Below the pieces are notes generated by a model. The model did not search any database, was not told the DNA's origin, and saw nothing but the letters and a program-made list of their open reading frames with translations. A DNA stretch of 64,000 bases from Acanthochlamys bracteata (lineage: Eukaryota; Streptophyta; Magnoliopsida; Pandanales; Velloziaceae). Shown here piece after piece: positions 47,941-60,628 of this stretch. The translations under genes were made by a program, and so were the position numbers. The stretch is from contig CM034128.1 of the NCBI GenBank assembly GCA_019914995.1, positions 6,016,501 to 6,080,500 of the forward strand, given 5' to 3'. Within the stretch, counting starts at the first letter, position 1. Each line of letters begins with the position of its first letter.

Positions 47941-48458
47941 TAAAAGTGCAAATATGGACGGACTGAATCGGACCGGCCCGACCAAACCAAATGAACTGAT
48001 TGGGCGGATCGGTCCAAACAAATTACATTTTTCATGACCCAATCGGTTTATCCATTTTATTTTTTTATTTTATATAATAAATAATATAAATTTAAAAATA
48101 AAATTTTAAAATAAAATTTTAAAATTATTATTAAGATAAAAATAAATAATAATATTCTTTATTATTAAAAAATAATTTTTATTAAAATATTTTATTATTA
48201 TTAAAAATATTTTTTATTAGAAAGTTGACTTAGTCAACTGTCAATATTGATCAGATCAATGGATCGTCGTTGATCGATCAATACGCATAGTACTAGACAA
48301 GCGGACCTTTTAGCAGGCCGATATTATTGGGCTAATACTGCTTATTGAATCGGACCGAATCGATCTGATTCTGTTCACGGGCCGGACTGGCCAAATCCCA
48401 AATCAATTGGCCAGACAGCGGGCCTGCCTGTTTAGTTCGGTGCAAATTTGTATCTCTA
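47941..48458. mobile_element. hAT-type MITE, TIR near TA(A/G)A(A/G)(G/A)TGCAAAT
   Basis: The left end TAAAAGTGCAAATATGGACG and the inverted right end TAGAGATACAAATTTGCACC align over about 40 bp, on into a GGACCGGCCCG / GGCAGGCCCG stretch. Flanking octamers ATTACAAA and ATTTTAGA match at five of eight positions, weak support for an 8-bp target duplication. The interior is AT-rich. Confidence 0.55.
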
Positions 48459-48469
48459 ATTTTAGAAAA

Positions 48470-49024
48470 ACTTCAATCATATAATTTAATCAATGTTTAG
48501 TATTTTAATCTTCTTTAGCAGCTCTAATTCCTCGACTACATTTGTCGTGCTACTCCTCTCATCCTCCTCAAATCGATTGGGATTTCGTAGCGGAAGAGTT
48601 TCACAATTTTCTTGATGCCAAGTTAAAGTATTCTGTCTTACATGACCAAATTACGTCTTTACCGAGGCTTAAAAATTAAATACATCAATGTATATGCCCT
48701 GCAATTACCACTATGATAAAATATTTCAGAGTCATTCAAGTTAATTCCAACAAACAAAATCGAAAAAAATAAGTTTGGAGTCTCAACTAGAATGTACCTA
48801 CACCTTTACTGCGTTATGTCAACACGACTTTCTTCCGCACACTGTCATTTGAGCTGAGGCCACACGCTTCCATTATTGGTCCAATACCTGATAAAAGTGA
48901 TGCTCTCCTTCTAGACTAATATTGATTTTTTGAGTTGTACATTTTTATGGTATATTCCCTTAGAAGTAAGTCAGTGTGACCTAACGCGTGTTCTTAATTT
49001 TCAAATCAAAGACAAATCTACTTG
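48470..49024. other. Non-coding stretch
   Basis: No open frame or repeat that I can support. Confidence 0.4.
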
Positions 49025-49027
49025 ACC

Positions 49028-51598
49028 CACTACTAGAAGTTAGACTTTCACCGACTACAACATTTAGTCGGCAATGATTCAAAATCAGTCGGTAACATAA
49101 TTACCACCTGAAATTTATCTAGTCCGTAAAGAGTCTGTAAACGGTCATCGGTAATGGAAATACCGACTAATACTATATAACAATCGGTAACGAGTACAAA
49201 CTTACCGACTAAAAGTTTACGGTAGGTAGTTTATCGACTGAAATTTTATAGTCGATAAATTACGACTAAAAGTATTACTGACTGCGAGCGTTCAGTCGTA
49301 ATGTCATCGACAAAAAATCTTCAGTCGATAAATACAAGTTAACCAATAAGAATTTAAGAAATATCCAACATATGCATTCATATTTTAGAAATATTATTTT
49401 GTTAATAAACAATATTCAAATATAGTCATCAAAACTATACATTAACATTCATAAAAATATTTTATAGTACTACATCCATCAACATCCATCAAAATCTATA
49501 GCGATGGATTTATGACAAACACTAGAGATGCATTCCAATAAGCTAGAGCTAGATTGCTTTGTTAAATAAGCGAGCAGAATAGTGAGAAGAATGTTCCAAT
49601 TGCATCGGCAACTAAATTACTGAGAATATAGCAGATGGATCATGCCACTAAAGGTTGAGTACACAAGGCTGAGCATCATATGCTTCTAGAATTCTGCTTG
49701 ATGTCGCTTCTGCCACTTCTAGAAGTCATGCTCCTCCAACTCATGAACATGTAGGTAAATTCTATGAAGTCAACCAGCTTATCTGTGTTACTATTTGTTA
49801 AGTAAATCATGCATTATGTTAATAAGAAATTAACTAGAAAGAGGTCGTGTTTGGTAAAGTAAAAGCAGTTAAACATTTGGATGTGGATGTGGATGTGGAA
49901 AGCTCCAGCTATCATTCACTATCCAAAACCAACTAGATGATCAAGTTTTGCTACTTATAGTTGCTACTAGAATAGCTAGGCTTTCTTTCCTGTTATAGTT
50001 AGGAAGGAAAACTAAACTACTCATCCAATTATTTTGTTCTTTAATATTTTCTAATCCCCTTTTCAATTTTAAGTTGTCACACGTCCTCCATTAATCCAAT
50101 ACAAGATTATCTTCTACATGAACCAATAAATTTAAGATGTTTTAGAAACCTTTTACATTAGAAAGTTGATAACTTACTGCTTACACAATTTTTTTCGCAC
50201 GAGCTTTCTTAAAACTCCATGGAAGAGCTTTTGCAAGAGCCTAGATTACATGATAACAAACAGTTAAGCAACTCTAATGATGAATTTATACTGACAAACT
50301 AGATATATATACATACCAGTTAAGCAGCTCCGTTGAAGTACTTGTTAGCGCCTGGACAGAAACGCCCAAATGTATTACGAAAACATAAAATAATTAGATT
50401 ATTATGATAGATACTTATCTTTAGCAAAATAAACAAAAATTCACTTACCCTTAAAGCAAATTGCTTAAACGAGTGTACTTCACAAATTGGCGCATATTAC
50501 AAAACACATTATATCTGAGAGTATTTCTGATGCGCTGTCGCCTTCTCTAATCCATGGATGTGTTATGACAACCAAAATTCTAATGATTATTCAGGAACTC
50601 AACAAACTGAAAAAGGTACAGAGAGCTAAAAGGTAGACATTGAGCATTCAAGCTTTGGCCAACATCGAACCAAGAACCGTTAAAGAAACAAACAAAACTC
50701 AAGCATAAAACCCATTCAAATAAGTGGCTTTTTGTAAATTTTCAATACTGAAACCAACAGATCTCTAAACACTGAAAAACCCTTAACAATAGAGATAAAA
50801 AGAAAAATAAAAATAAAAACAACCAAAAAGAGCATCAAGAAAATATCGCCCATCACTCAAACAAGAAGAAAAAGGAACCCTTACCGTTCATAACTCGGCG
50901 AATATGGTCTCCATGGTGCCTCCATCCCAAGCCTAGCTAATCTTCAATAGCAATCTCTTTCACTCCCCCCGAAGAATCTCAACTAGAAATCAAACGAAAT
51001 GCTCTCAAGGTCTGTAAAGAAAATAACTAATTGAATGTAAATTTATTGCCCTCACAAATCCAACCAAAAATTGAGTGACTTATCTCAAAATTTTTAGAAA
51101 AATCCACATCTTTTGAAGGAAGGAGAAGAGTTAGAGTTTCTTTTTTCCCGCTTTGGAAAAAAATGAGAGAACTGAACGCAGTATACTGAGAGAAGAACAA
51201 ATTGTCAGTAATTATAAACCTAAAGTGAGGTACCGACCGAAGCACATACAGTCGATAATTTGAAAGAAAATACGACCGCAAAAACAAAACAGTCGGCAAT
51301 CCATCTAACTTATCGACTAAAATTTATTTAATCGGTAATTTTGCTAATTTTACCGACTGATTTTATTTTTAATCGGTATAGTATCGATCGATATACTTCA
51401 ATCAGAAATATTCATAGATTATCAACTGTAATATTTCTCAGTCCATAAAATATCTAATTTACTGACTAAATTAAAATTTAATTAATAATATAATAAAATT
51501 TATCGATTAATTTAATTTAAATTAATATTTAATATTTTATCAACTGAATATTTTTAATAAATAATATTTAATCGATAATAATTATTTTTATAGTAGTG
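49028..51598. mobile_element. Non-autonomous CACTA (En/Spm) transposon
   Basis: It starts CACTACTAGAAG and ends ATAGTAGTG, the inverted form of CACTACTAT, with flanking triplets ACC and ACT (a 3-bp duplication with one change). Arrays of short subterminal repeats, such as TACCGACTAAAA and TTTAGTCGG, lie in both ends, as is typical for binding the element's own transposition protein. The inner part (about 49,340-51,000) has no transposase that I can read, so it depends on an autonomous relative. Confidence 0.85.
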
Positions 51599-51599
51599 A

Positions 51600-52385
51600 C
51601 TTTTATCCATGATTTGATGTTGATATTGTCATCTGTAGATAGGAAGGTCCTAAATTATCTCGTTGAAGATGTCATTCTAGAGGGTCCTCGACCTTCTTTT
51701 CCATTTCTTTCTTATTTTTTCTTTGCTTTCTGCCCCCTTCTTTGTATGTCCTACTCGGAAGATGAATTTCCGCAATACACTATATATAAAACTTCAGCGT
51801 TAAAAAAAAGACATTTCTGCAAAACATTGTTAGAAATTAGTCACTAAACGAACTTGAGATATTTGTTAACTAAAACTGTACCGTATATGATGGGTTGATG
51901 ATCAAACATTTGCAATTAGGAGATAGTTGGCATTGATTATAATTTTTTCATTCTAATATTTTATTTTATACTTTTAATAAATTTTTTATAGTATTTATAA
52001 AATTTTAAAAATATGGACTAAATTATATATTTTTATTTTTCAGATAAAAACTAGAGCTAATTTTTAAAAAATTCTAAAAATAATTTTTACTTCAGAAATA
52101 ATTTTTTTAAAAACGTTTCCAAATATATCCTAAATATTTATGATTTAGAAAGAATTTTTACAAGTAGTACACCAGAACATCAAGATGTTGTAAAACAAAA
52201 CAACTAAAATTTATACCAAAATTAGTTAATAATAAAAAACTTTGATGCTAACATAAGAAAAACAAACAAATGAGACATTACGTGCGACTCTAGCCACATA
52301 TCACTTGTCAACAACTGAGTGAAGAACCATCTGTTATTTGAACGTATTCAAGATTGATTTTGTCTCTTCTTCTGCATTTGATCAT
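51600..52385. other. Non-coding, includes an AT-rich MITE-like block
   Basis: Bases about 51,930-52,135 are AT-rich with an AAAACGTTTCCAAATATATCC right end like other MITEs here. No gene seen. Confidence 0.35.
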
Positions 52386-52565
52386 TCACCAATACTCAGG
52401 ACACGGGCCGCTCTTCTTCTGAGGGTAGTAAGTCAGATTGTATGGTGCAGTGGTAACGAATGCTTGGATGATTGTCTGCACCTTCTTTACCCTCCTGCAT
52501 GCAAGTAGTGCATCAAGAGTCTTCAAGTCAGTAGACATCTTCCTTATCCTCGGCTCTTTCTCATG
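52386..52565 (-). CDS. Coding-like terminal fragment, unidentified
   Basis: A minus-strand frame of 59 residues lies between a stop at 52,566-52,568 and a TGA at 52,386-52,388. Composition is more even than the flanks and the protein looks ordered: DLKTLDALLACRRVKKVQ, then PYNLTYYPQKKSGPCPEYW. It has one internal Met (residue 10) but no acceptable start upstream, so it could be a last exon or the tail of a broken or moved gene. I do not recognise the family. Confidence 0.35.
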   Translation of the reverse strand, partial: HEKEPRIRKMSTDLKTLDALLACRRVKKVQTIIQAFVTTAPYNLTYYPQKKSGPCPEYW

Positions 52566-52619
52566 TTAACCTTCTATTGCTCCTCAGTGTTCTTCACCAT
52601 CTCTTTTCATTTTTTTTTG

Positions 52620-53487
52620 TTTTTTTGGGAGCAACTTTTCAGTATCGTGCATATATTAGTCTCCCTAAACTCACTTTTTGGATAAAAATTTTATTTCTAT
52701 ACTCATTTCTGAATACAATCAAACACAAAAGCTAACTTTTTTTTCCCAAAAAAGTTTGAAGTTGTACTTAGTTCAAAATACAATCAAATATAAACATTAA
52801 TTCATTTTTCAAAGATATTTCTCCAATTTTTTAAAGAACTCTTTTATATAGACTCACTCACTACAAGCAAAAGAGTTTGATCTCTGTCTAGTCGTATCAA
52901 TTATATGCAACCTTATCAATATGAGTAGGAGTAAAAGTAAATATAAACAACGGCAAAGCAAGCTCTAATTACGGTATTATCAAAACAAAAAGAGGAAGAA
53001 ATAAACTCGAACCGGAGAATTGTAAATTACCACTTTTGTTAATGGCGCATTTAAATGCATGTAACTGAGTTTCGCGAAACTAAATTTTGTAAAAATAGAG
53101 TTCGGTAAGAAGTGAAGTTCAGTAAAAATAAAATTCGGAGTGACATTTAAAATATATAAAGTAAAGTTTGAAGTTAAATTTTGATAGAAATAGAATTTGG
53201 TGTGAAAGTAAAAGTAGAGTTCGAAATGATAATTGAAACACGTGAACTAATCGAACTCAAAATTTAGAGAAAAATAGAGTTCAATTAATTTAAAATAAGC
53301 CATAAATAACCCTGAATCTTTTACACAGGCACTTAAAAATGTAGCCCATGTAATAAATGGATAGCCCTTCACTTAAATTGTCCGCATAATAACTACCGCC
53401 CAGATTGCGAATGGCCTAAGCTCTGGGGTTGGCCTTTCGTTAGAAGCTACTGCGAACTTTTGGCTTTGAAATAGCGTTTGATTTTGG
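52620..53487. other. Non-coding stretch
   Basis: Contains loosely repeated AGAGTTCGGTAAGAAGTGAAG-type phrases between 53,060 and 53,290. No gene seen. Confidence 0.4.
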
Positions 53488-53712
53488 GCGTGTTTATTTT
53501 ATGAATAAAGTGAGTGAAATAAAATTTTTAAAAAGTAAATTTAAAAATAAAATTTAAAAATAAAATTTTATATTAATTTTATATTTATAGTAAATTTTAA
53601 AAATTAATTTTTTAAAAATTATTAATAAAAGTTTTATTTTAATGTTTATTTATATTTTATATTAAAAATAAATTTTAAAAAATAAATTTGAGATGTGTAT
53701 AAACACGCTTTT
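53488..53712. mobile_element. AT-rich MITE, TIR GGCGTGTTTAT
   Basis: The left end GGGCGTGTTTATTTTATG and the right end GTGTATAAACACGC form an inverted repeat. The interior is nearly the reverse of the 36,293-36,535 copy. It lies about 220 bp upstream of the TIC100 start. Confidence 0.6.
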
Positions 53713-53928
53713 TTTAAAAAACTCTTTCATAAAGCTTACGTAAAATTATTCATATATTGTATATTTTTGTAAAATTTCAAAAATTTTAATTTTCTATTAT
53801 TAAAAACCTCCTTTTTAGCTATCCGAAAGGTGCCCTACCGCTCAAACGAAGCACTACTCGGCGTAATCCGCCTGGCAGACTGTCCTCTTTCTTTCCTGAA
53901 CCTTATCTCCTATCTCCTTCGTCTGAAA

Positions 53929-56900
53929 ATGGCCGGAGCTACCAATACTGAGCAGCAGCAGCAGCCGGCACTGGCGGATGCCGCAGGATTGAATGAGAAC
54001 GGGGACGGAGATGAGGAGGAATCGGAGTTCTCTTGGTCCGCCTCTTCATCTTCTGAATCAGAGCCAGACTACGACACCGACTCCGACTTCAACTACGATC
54101 CCACTACCTACGATGAAGGACTTTTAGAAGAAGAAGCAGTGGACGATAACTCACCGGAGAAGAACATACGTCAGTTTACCGAGGCCCTTGAAAGCCAGCA
54201 GTTCAAGAAGGTTCTTCAGAGAGAGGAGCGAAAATTCACCTACCCCGAGGACCAGTTCGATTTCCCTCCTGATCCTGAGCGGTGGCGCGAGGAAGATTTG
54301 CAGGAACTATGGACGGATGCACCGCTCGAGATGACCAAGCCTGGTTGGGACCCGGTTTTCGCAGACGAGGATGACTGGGAGGTGATCGAGGAGGAGATCT
54401 TGGAAGGGAGGAACCCTTTGATCGCCCCCTTCTATATCCCTTACCGGAAGACCTACCCTGTAATCCCTGATAACCACTATGATATCTCCAATCCTAAGTC
54501 TGTTATTGAAGAACTCGACCGGATTGAGGAGTTTCTCAAATGGGTCAGCTATATCTTTCCCGACGGGAGCACGTTAGTATATCCCCTCTATATTTATATT
54601 TCTTACTCACATTGCCAAAAAGAAAGTGACAATTTATAATGATTCTCTTGTTCTTCCATGCTCAATTTGCCAAAAGTAGCTTTTTTATTGTTTTGCGGTG
54701 ATGGATGGAAATGTTTGCTCTTTTTATTACTCAGCTTTCATGCCTTGAATGTAATGAACTACTTGAATGATGTTTACTTGAACACTGTCTCTAGAGCAAA
54801 GATTTTGGTTTGTGATTTGATTGACTGAAGATTCTTTTCATGTGGAAGGTATGAAGGAACTGTCTGGGATGATTTAGCCCATGGAAAAGGCGTTTATGTT
54901 GCTAAACATGGACTCGTCAGGTTAGAATGGATATCTTTTACTTACATCTATGTTTTCCTCGGTCCAACTTCAGATCAAGGAAACTTCAGCTATCTCTGCA
55001 ATGCATTATGATGATATCTCTCTATATCATTATCTATTATGAAAATTTCAATGCAGTGTCTTGATAATAAAGATGGGTGGTTCTACTCTCAATGAACAGC
55101 TTCGCAAAGCTTCTTAGTTCTTACTGGAGAGTTTCCTTATTTTTCAGGTATGAAGGGGAATGGCTTCGGAATGATATGGAGGGTCATGGGGTTGTTGAGG
55201 TTGAGATACCTGATGTAGAGCCCATACCAGGTTCAAAGTATGTTTTGTGTCATCTTTGTAGAACTTCTGTTGATAACTCTCTATGAAAGATTTTACTTGT
55301 TGAAGATAGAAACTTTCTGGTTTTGAAAGTTCACCAAGTTTTTTGTTTTCTATGTCCCCTTGAATTGCAGGCTTGAAGCTAAAATGCGTGCCCAAGGCAG
55401 GATTATTGTGAGAGACTTCATGACTCCAGAGGATAAAAAGTGGCTGGAGATGGATATTGAAGACAGCCTTCGCCTTGCTTGCAACCAAAGACAAATTCCA
55501 TATTATGAAAGAAATGAATGGGTGGAATTGTTTGACAAAAAACCGTAAGTTTACGAATTCCTTTATATTCTTATATGATTTACATCTTTGTTACTCATTG
55601 CATGTTAGTGGAATATTACAAACTTGCTTGCCTTCTACGTCGCTAGCTCTAAGGTACAATGATAGCTTTTATTCTTTGTTTGGACTTTAGGGATAGCTAA
55701 AGGATGAAGACTTGAATGTGTATTGCACTACTGTTTTCTGGTGATCTATTGCAGAGAAAAAGGCCGATACAGGTATGCTGGGCAATGGAAGCATGGTCGA
55801 CTGCATGGATGTGGTGTTTATGAAGTCAATGAGCGTATTATATATGTAGGTGAATATGTATGTTACATAGGTCATATTTCTCAGTTCAATGATGTACAAA
55901 GGAGAAAAATGGCTTCTATTCTCTATCAAAAGAAAAATCAGTAGTACTTACGGAATCCTATATTTGCACTATCAAATACTTCTCTTTGCTTCTTGTGCAC
56001 TTTGTTCTCTCAGTGTAGCAAGCAATACATCTAGTTAGATTTTCATATAGCTGAATCGCTTATCATCTATCCAGGGCAGATTTTACTTTGGGGAATATCT
56101 TGAAGACTCAACAGGATGTGATGCTGATATATCAGCGGTATTACATGCTTACCACCTTAACTTAAAATTTATCATGTGGATTCTGTCTAATTGATATGTA
56201 GTTCAGGTGCATGCTGGTATTGCTGAAGTAGCTGCTGCGAAGGCTCGCATGTTCGTTAACAAGCCCGATGGAAGTATGCGTTTATTGATGCTCTTTTTAA
56301 TGTTTTTATTATCCCTTGGAGGAAAAGCGAACAGTTAACCAAAGTTATAGTCCACCTGAATTTCACGAATATAGCTGTTTTGTGTTGCTAATTACCATGA
56401 TAAAACACTTCTTTAACTATCATTGTGAAGCCTTTAGGTTCCAAAATCTGATTACAAGTTATGGAGCTCAATAACTATGCTGCTTTTCTTCTTCCAGTGT
56501 GTTGCACTCGCAAGAGAATGTTGTGCTTCCGTTTAGTCTAGGAGTTAGCTTTACCTGTGCCATTGTTAAAAGGAACTATTCTTCCTGCACCTTCTGCAGT
56601 GGTTAGAGAGGCAAGAGGTCCATATGGTGATCCTCAACATCCATACTTCTATGAAGAGGAAGATGCTTGGATGGCTCCTGGTTTTGTACACCAATTTTAT
56701 GAAGTAAGCAATTTTTATTTTGGGACACTAAATCATAGTTCCAAACTTTCTTAGGTTTTAAAAGGTTAACTCATCTTTTAGGCTCCTCATTACTGGAAAA
56801 CATATGTGGAAGAAGTTGATCAAGAAAGAGAAATGTGGTTAAACTCCTTTTATAGATCACCATTGAGGATACCCATGCCTGCGGAACTTGAGTATTGGTG

Positions 56901-58671
56901 GTCCAAAGGTAATTGATCGTGATGTTGGTTTTGATGTGATGGTTTTAGCTCTAGCAATAACATTTTCCCAAGTATTTTCTGATTGCTGGCATACGGTGTT
57001 GCTGTTGTTTGCCACCCTTGTTCTATGTTCTATGACGTGCATGTCTTTTATATGCTCCTATAATAGGATTCTACTTTTATGTAATTGACAGGTGTGCTGC
57101 TTGTAATTAGTTTCACGACAATCTTAGTCATGTCTTTGAATAGAATTTGCTGTATTCAGTTCAAGTCTTTTGTATGATTTGAATTACTATTTAGTGAACC
57201 TTGGTTATTAGGCTCAAGACAGCTTCTCTTTGAATTTTGAATCATATTTTTATTTATCTTCATATACATTTGCCTATAAGCTCCCACTTCAAGTTGGAGT
57301 TTTTGTGCTTGAGATTGCTAGTTCTTCATAAGATCGTTGATTCATACGATTGGTTCTAACCTTAAATGAAACAAAATTTCATGATTGATTGTTTGATTCC
57401 GTAACCTGCAGCTGATGAGACTGAGTTTGTCCTCATAAACAAGGATCCTGAACCTGATCCAGATGATCCATCAAAACTTATATACACTGAAGATCCTCTT
57501 ATACTTCACACACCAAGTGGACGGCTGATAAATTTTGTGGAAGATGAAGAGCATGGCATTCGTTTATTTTGGCAGCCCCGGGTGAAAGAGGATGAGGATG
57601 TGGACCCTGAGAAAGCTAAGTTTCTACCATTAGGATTGGATGAATTCTATGGGAAGGCTGCACCTGTAAAAGAGGAAAACAAATTGATGCGCTTAGTATC
57701 AAGGATTGAAGATGCTGTCAAACCTGTCCTGGATAGGCTAGGAAACTGGGCAGAAGAGAGGAAGAAAGCCAGTGAGATGAATATGAAGCTAATAGAGAAG
57801 GAACTCGACTTCATTGAGGCACAATTGTGTCTGGAAGAGGAGATCGAAGACATAGAATTGGAGCTAAAGTTGAAACAAAAAGAGGAACAGAAAAGGGCTG
57901 TTGAGGAGGAGGACAAAGATGATTCATCTCCTGCTGCCATGATTCAAGACGAAGCCGATATAGATGAAGTTGAGGATGAGGAGGATGATGAAGTGGCCCC
58001 TGCCAGTTTTGGCAGTGTGTCTAAAGAGGAAGCTGAGAAAGGAGCTGCATCCACCAACGAGAGAGGATCAAAGTCATCATCATTCTCTTCTCTTTCGATG
58101 TCACTTACAGCTGGCAGCCTGGTGTCTTTGGTGAGTCTCACAAAATTTTTTCTTCCTGGGAATATATTTGGATTGCAATTTAGAATGTTATACACAAAAT
58201 GGTCCAAGACTTGAATGTTATACAGGACTGATTGCTTTGCTGAGTATCACAGAAAATTATATGCTGTGCTTTATCTACTCATTTTGCTTTATCCAGGTTC
58301 TGTTTAGGCCTCGACATTCTTTGTTGTTGGGGAAGCAAGGAGGAAAATCTTCCATGGCGAAGCCATTTCTTGGCAAGCAGGCCTTGGAGCTGTTTGGGCA
58401 AGAGAGAAAAAACATGGTTAGATTTCCTTCTAAATTTAGTACAGGAGGGAGAATGAGAGTTGTTCAAGGGCAGAGGGGCCTTAGTAAAAGACGAAATGAT
58501 TCTTCTCAGCTCGTCTCTTTAGCTCGGATGCTTACCTCTTGTGCAAACCTGAAAAACAACATTAAGGCTGCAGTTAACGTAAGTTTAGATGATGTTCACC
58601 ATCAAAGCGTGCTTTCACTGCACGTCCCCCTTGATGGTGCTACTGGTAAAGTGGTACATGATCATCAGTGA
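53929..58671 (+). CDS. TIC100: TIC100 (EMB1211), chloroplast inner-envelope import complex subunit
   Basis: TIC100 is part of the 1-MDa translocon at the inner chloroplast envelope, with TIC20, TIC56 and TIC214, and is needed for embryo growth in Arabidopsis. Eleven coding exons with GT-AG borders keep frame: 53929-54572, 54849-54920, 55148-55237, 55371-55544, 55755-55845, 56075-56137, 56207-56273, 56600-56703, 56782-56908, 57412-58130 and 58297-58671. They give 841 residues; the Arabidopsis protein is about 870. An acidic N terminus (about 25-105) is followed by MORN-like repeats near 216 (YEGTVWDDLAHGKGVY), 240 (YEGEWLRNDMEGHGVV) and 334 (YAGQWKHGRLHGCGVY). A conserved central part (DPQHPYFYEEEDAWMAPGF) and an acidic coiled-coil region (about 540-650) come next, then a basic tail. 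The first ATG in frame with conserved sequence was chosen. No lesions. I rely on family recall for the symbol. Confidence 0.93.
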
Positions 58672-60300
58672 CTAAGCTTGTTTATTTCTTGTATGACTTT
58701 TCAAAATCTTGTTTATTAATTGTATTATTAAGCACATGCTCGAAAATTATGGGATGGACTAATAAAGTTAAATCTAATTGTCATGCATGACATTAGGGTG
58801 TGTTTTAATTGATAAAACGTGAGTTTCAGTAAAACTGAGTTCGGTGGAATCGAGCACGGGAAGAAATTAGTTAAAAGTGAGGTTGGTTTGTTTGGAGCAA
58901 GTTGAAATACAGACTCAACATATAACCCCAGAAAGTTTCCAGCAATTGGAACACACTTTTAGAGTTATGCAACTTTAAGTACTTCTAATAGCATGTTATC
59001 TATAATTGGTGTTACAGACTTCACTTAGAAAGATGCATATGTTTTTCTTGAATAATCGTGACATATTATGATTGAAATGGTCTTTAAACAACAAGGAACG
59101 GAAGGAAGGTTCAAATAGATGCATTTTTGGAAGCGTTGTTAACTTCAATGAAGCTGATAGCTCAAGTTACTTTTGTTTGATTTTGGATGTTTCGAAATAT
59201 TTATTGAAAATAAATTTTCTAAAAAAAGTATATTTTAAAATTTTTAAATTGAATTTTTATTTTTTATTTAAAAAAATAATAAATAAATAATATAAAATTT
59301 TATGATGTAATTTTTTTATATTTTAAAATTTAAGAAAATATTTTTAAAAATATTTTAGGGGTTTTATTAGGACACATAAAATAAAAATTATAATTCAGTC
59401 AAATCGAGTGTAAAGTTAATTTTTATTTTGTTTTTAATTTACGCTGGATGTTGAAAAACTCGATTGATCAATTTTCTTTTTATTTGTTTATTCTTATTAA
59501 ACCGGTCGTATGTGTGTAGTCAAGTTTGACTAGCAATTTAAGCTTGTTTTGATTACATACAAGAAATAGAAACCATATCGGATGAAGCTGATCCATCAGT
59601 TACCTACCATTCAAAACACAGAATAGAAATTGTCTTCATGTGGAACGATGTTTTGGCAGAAGTTCGTTGGGATTAATCGTTAATTAAAGTAATACTATAA
59701 GCTAAGATTAACTAGAATTTAGTAATTGACATATTTTTCTTGGTTTTTTCATTAACATACTCACACATTACACATGGAATAGTCGAGTTTAGACTCTAGT
59801 CTAATAAAAAAGGTATTCTTTTCCTGTGTAATTATTGGAGGCCACCCATTTTTGTCAAGAAAAATATCATTGGTCGTTTGACAAATTTGACCATTGAGTT
59901 CTATTTGATAATAATGATTTTTAGTCTGTGATTTTCAAATTTGAATGCGGGCAAAAGAAGCAGACAACAAAAGCGACTGATTTATTGGAGAATCTTTTTT
60001 TATCTTTTTAATTGATTGAATTTAGTGACAGAGAGGCCACGCCAAAAGCACACATGTTGTAATTAATCAGGCTAATTAATTTTGTAATGCATAGATTATT
60101 ATAGAAAACTCAAAAATAGTGGGAGGCGTGGGTAGGTAGGATGCGCGGGCTTCAATTGACTCGATCCAACAACACAAGGATACGACGCAGTCTTCTTTCA
60201 TACTGCCGACGCAAAACCAAAGAACAAACAAGCAAGCACCACCTTCTTCTCTACTTCCTCTTCCAAGTCTTCCCCACCAAACCAATTTTATTTTCTTTTA
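58672..60300. other. 3' flank of TIC100, intergenic DNA and ADT upstream region
   Basis: Bases 59,185-59,360 are AT-rich with a TTTATGATGTAATTTTTTTATA core like the MITEs above, without clean ends. Otherwise no gene or repeat is supported up to the leader of the next gene. Confidence 0.4.
60276..60282 (+). promoter_or_regulatory. AC-type MYB element upstream of the arogenate dehydratase
   Basis: ACCAAAC fits the plant AC element ACC(A/T)A(A/C)C bound by R2R3-MYB factors that drive phenylpropanoid genes. It lies about 350 bp before the ATG, so it may be in the promoter or the leader. A 7-bp match is weak on its own. Confidence 0.3.
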
Positions 60301-60628
60301 TCTTATTTCTCAGCTCATTATTATTTACCGAGACCAGATTGAAATCATATATAAATCTATCTCCAATCTGTCTCTCTTCTTCCAGCGCCCGCCCACCCGC
60401 TAGCCGGAAAAAGCAGAAACAGAATCAAGTTTTCGGCGCCCGCCGATCGGATATTGAGAGAAACGAAAATAGATAGCCTTATCCTGATATATCTCATCTT
60501 CCAACGCAAATCAGAATCCATCAAAGTTCAAATTAGCATTAGCTAGCATCATTTCATTCAATTTTCATTACAGCTAGGTATCCTTCTTTGCTTTGATCTA
60601 TATTAATTAATTTCTTGAGCTGTCTACC

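Noticed and set aside
57647..58207. Ser-rich minus-strand frames over TIC100 exon 10
   Set aside because: They mirror the acidic Glu/Asp-rich coiled coil on the plus strand.
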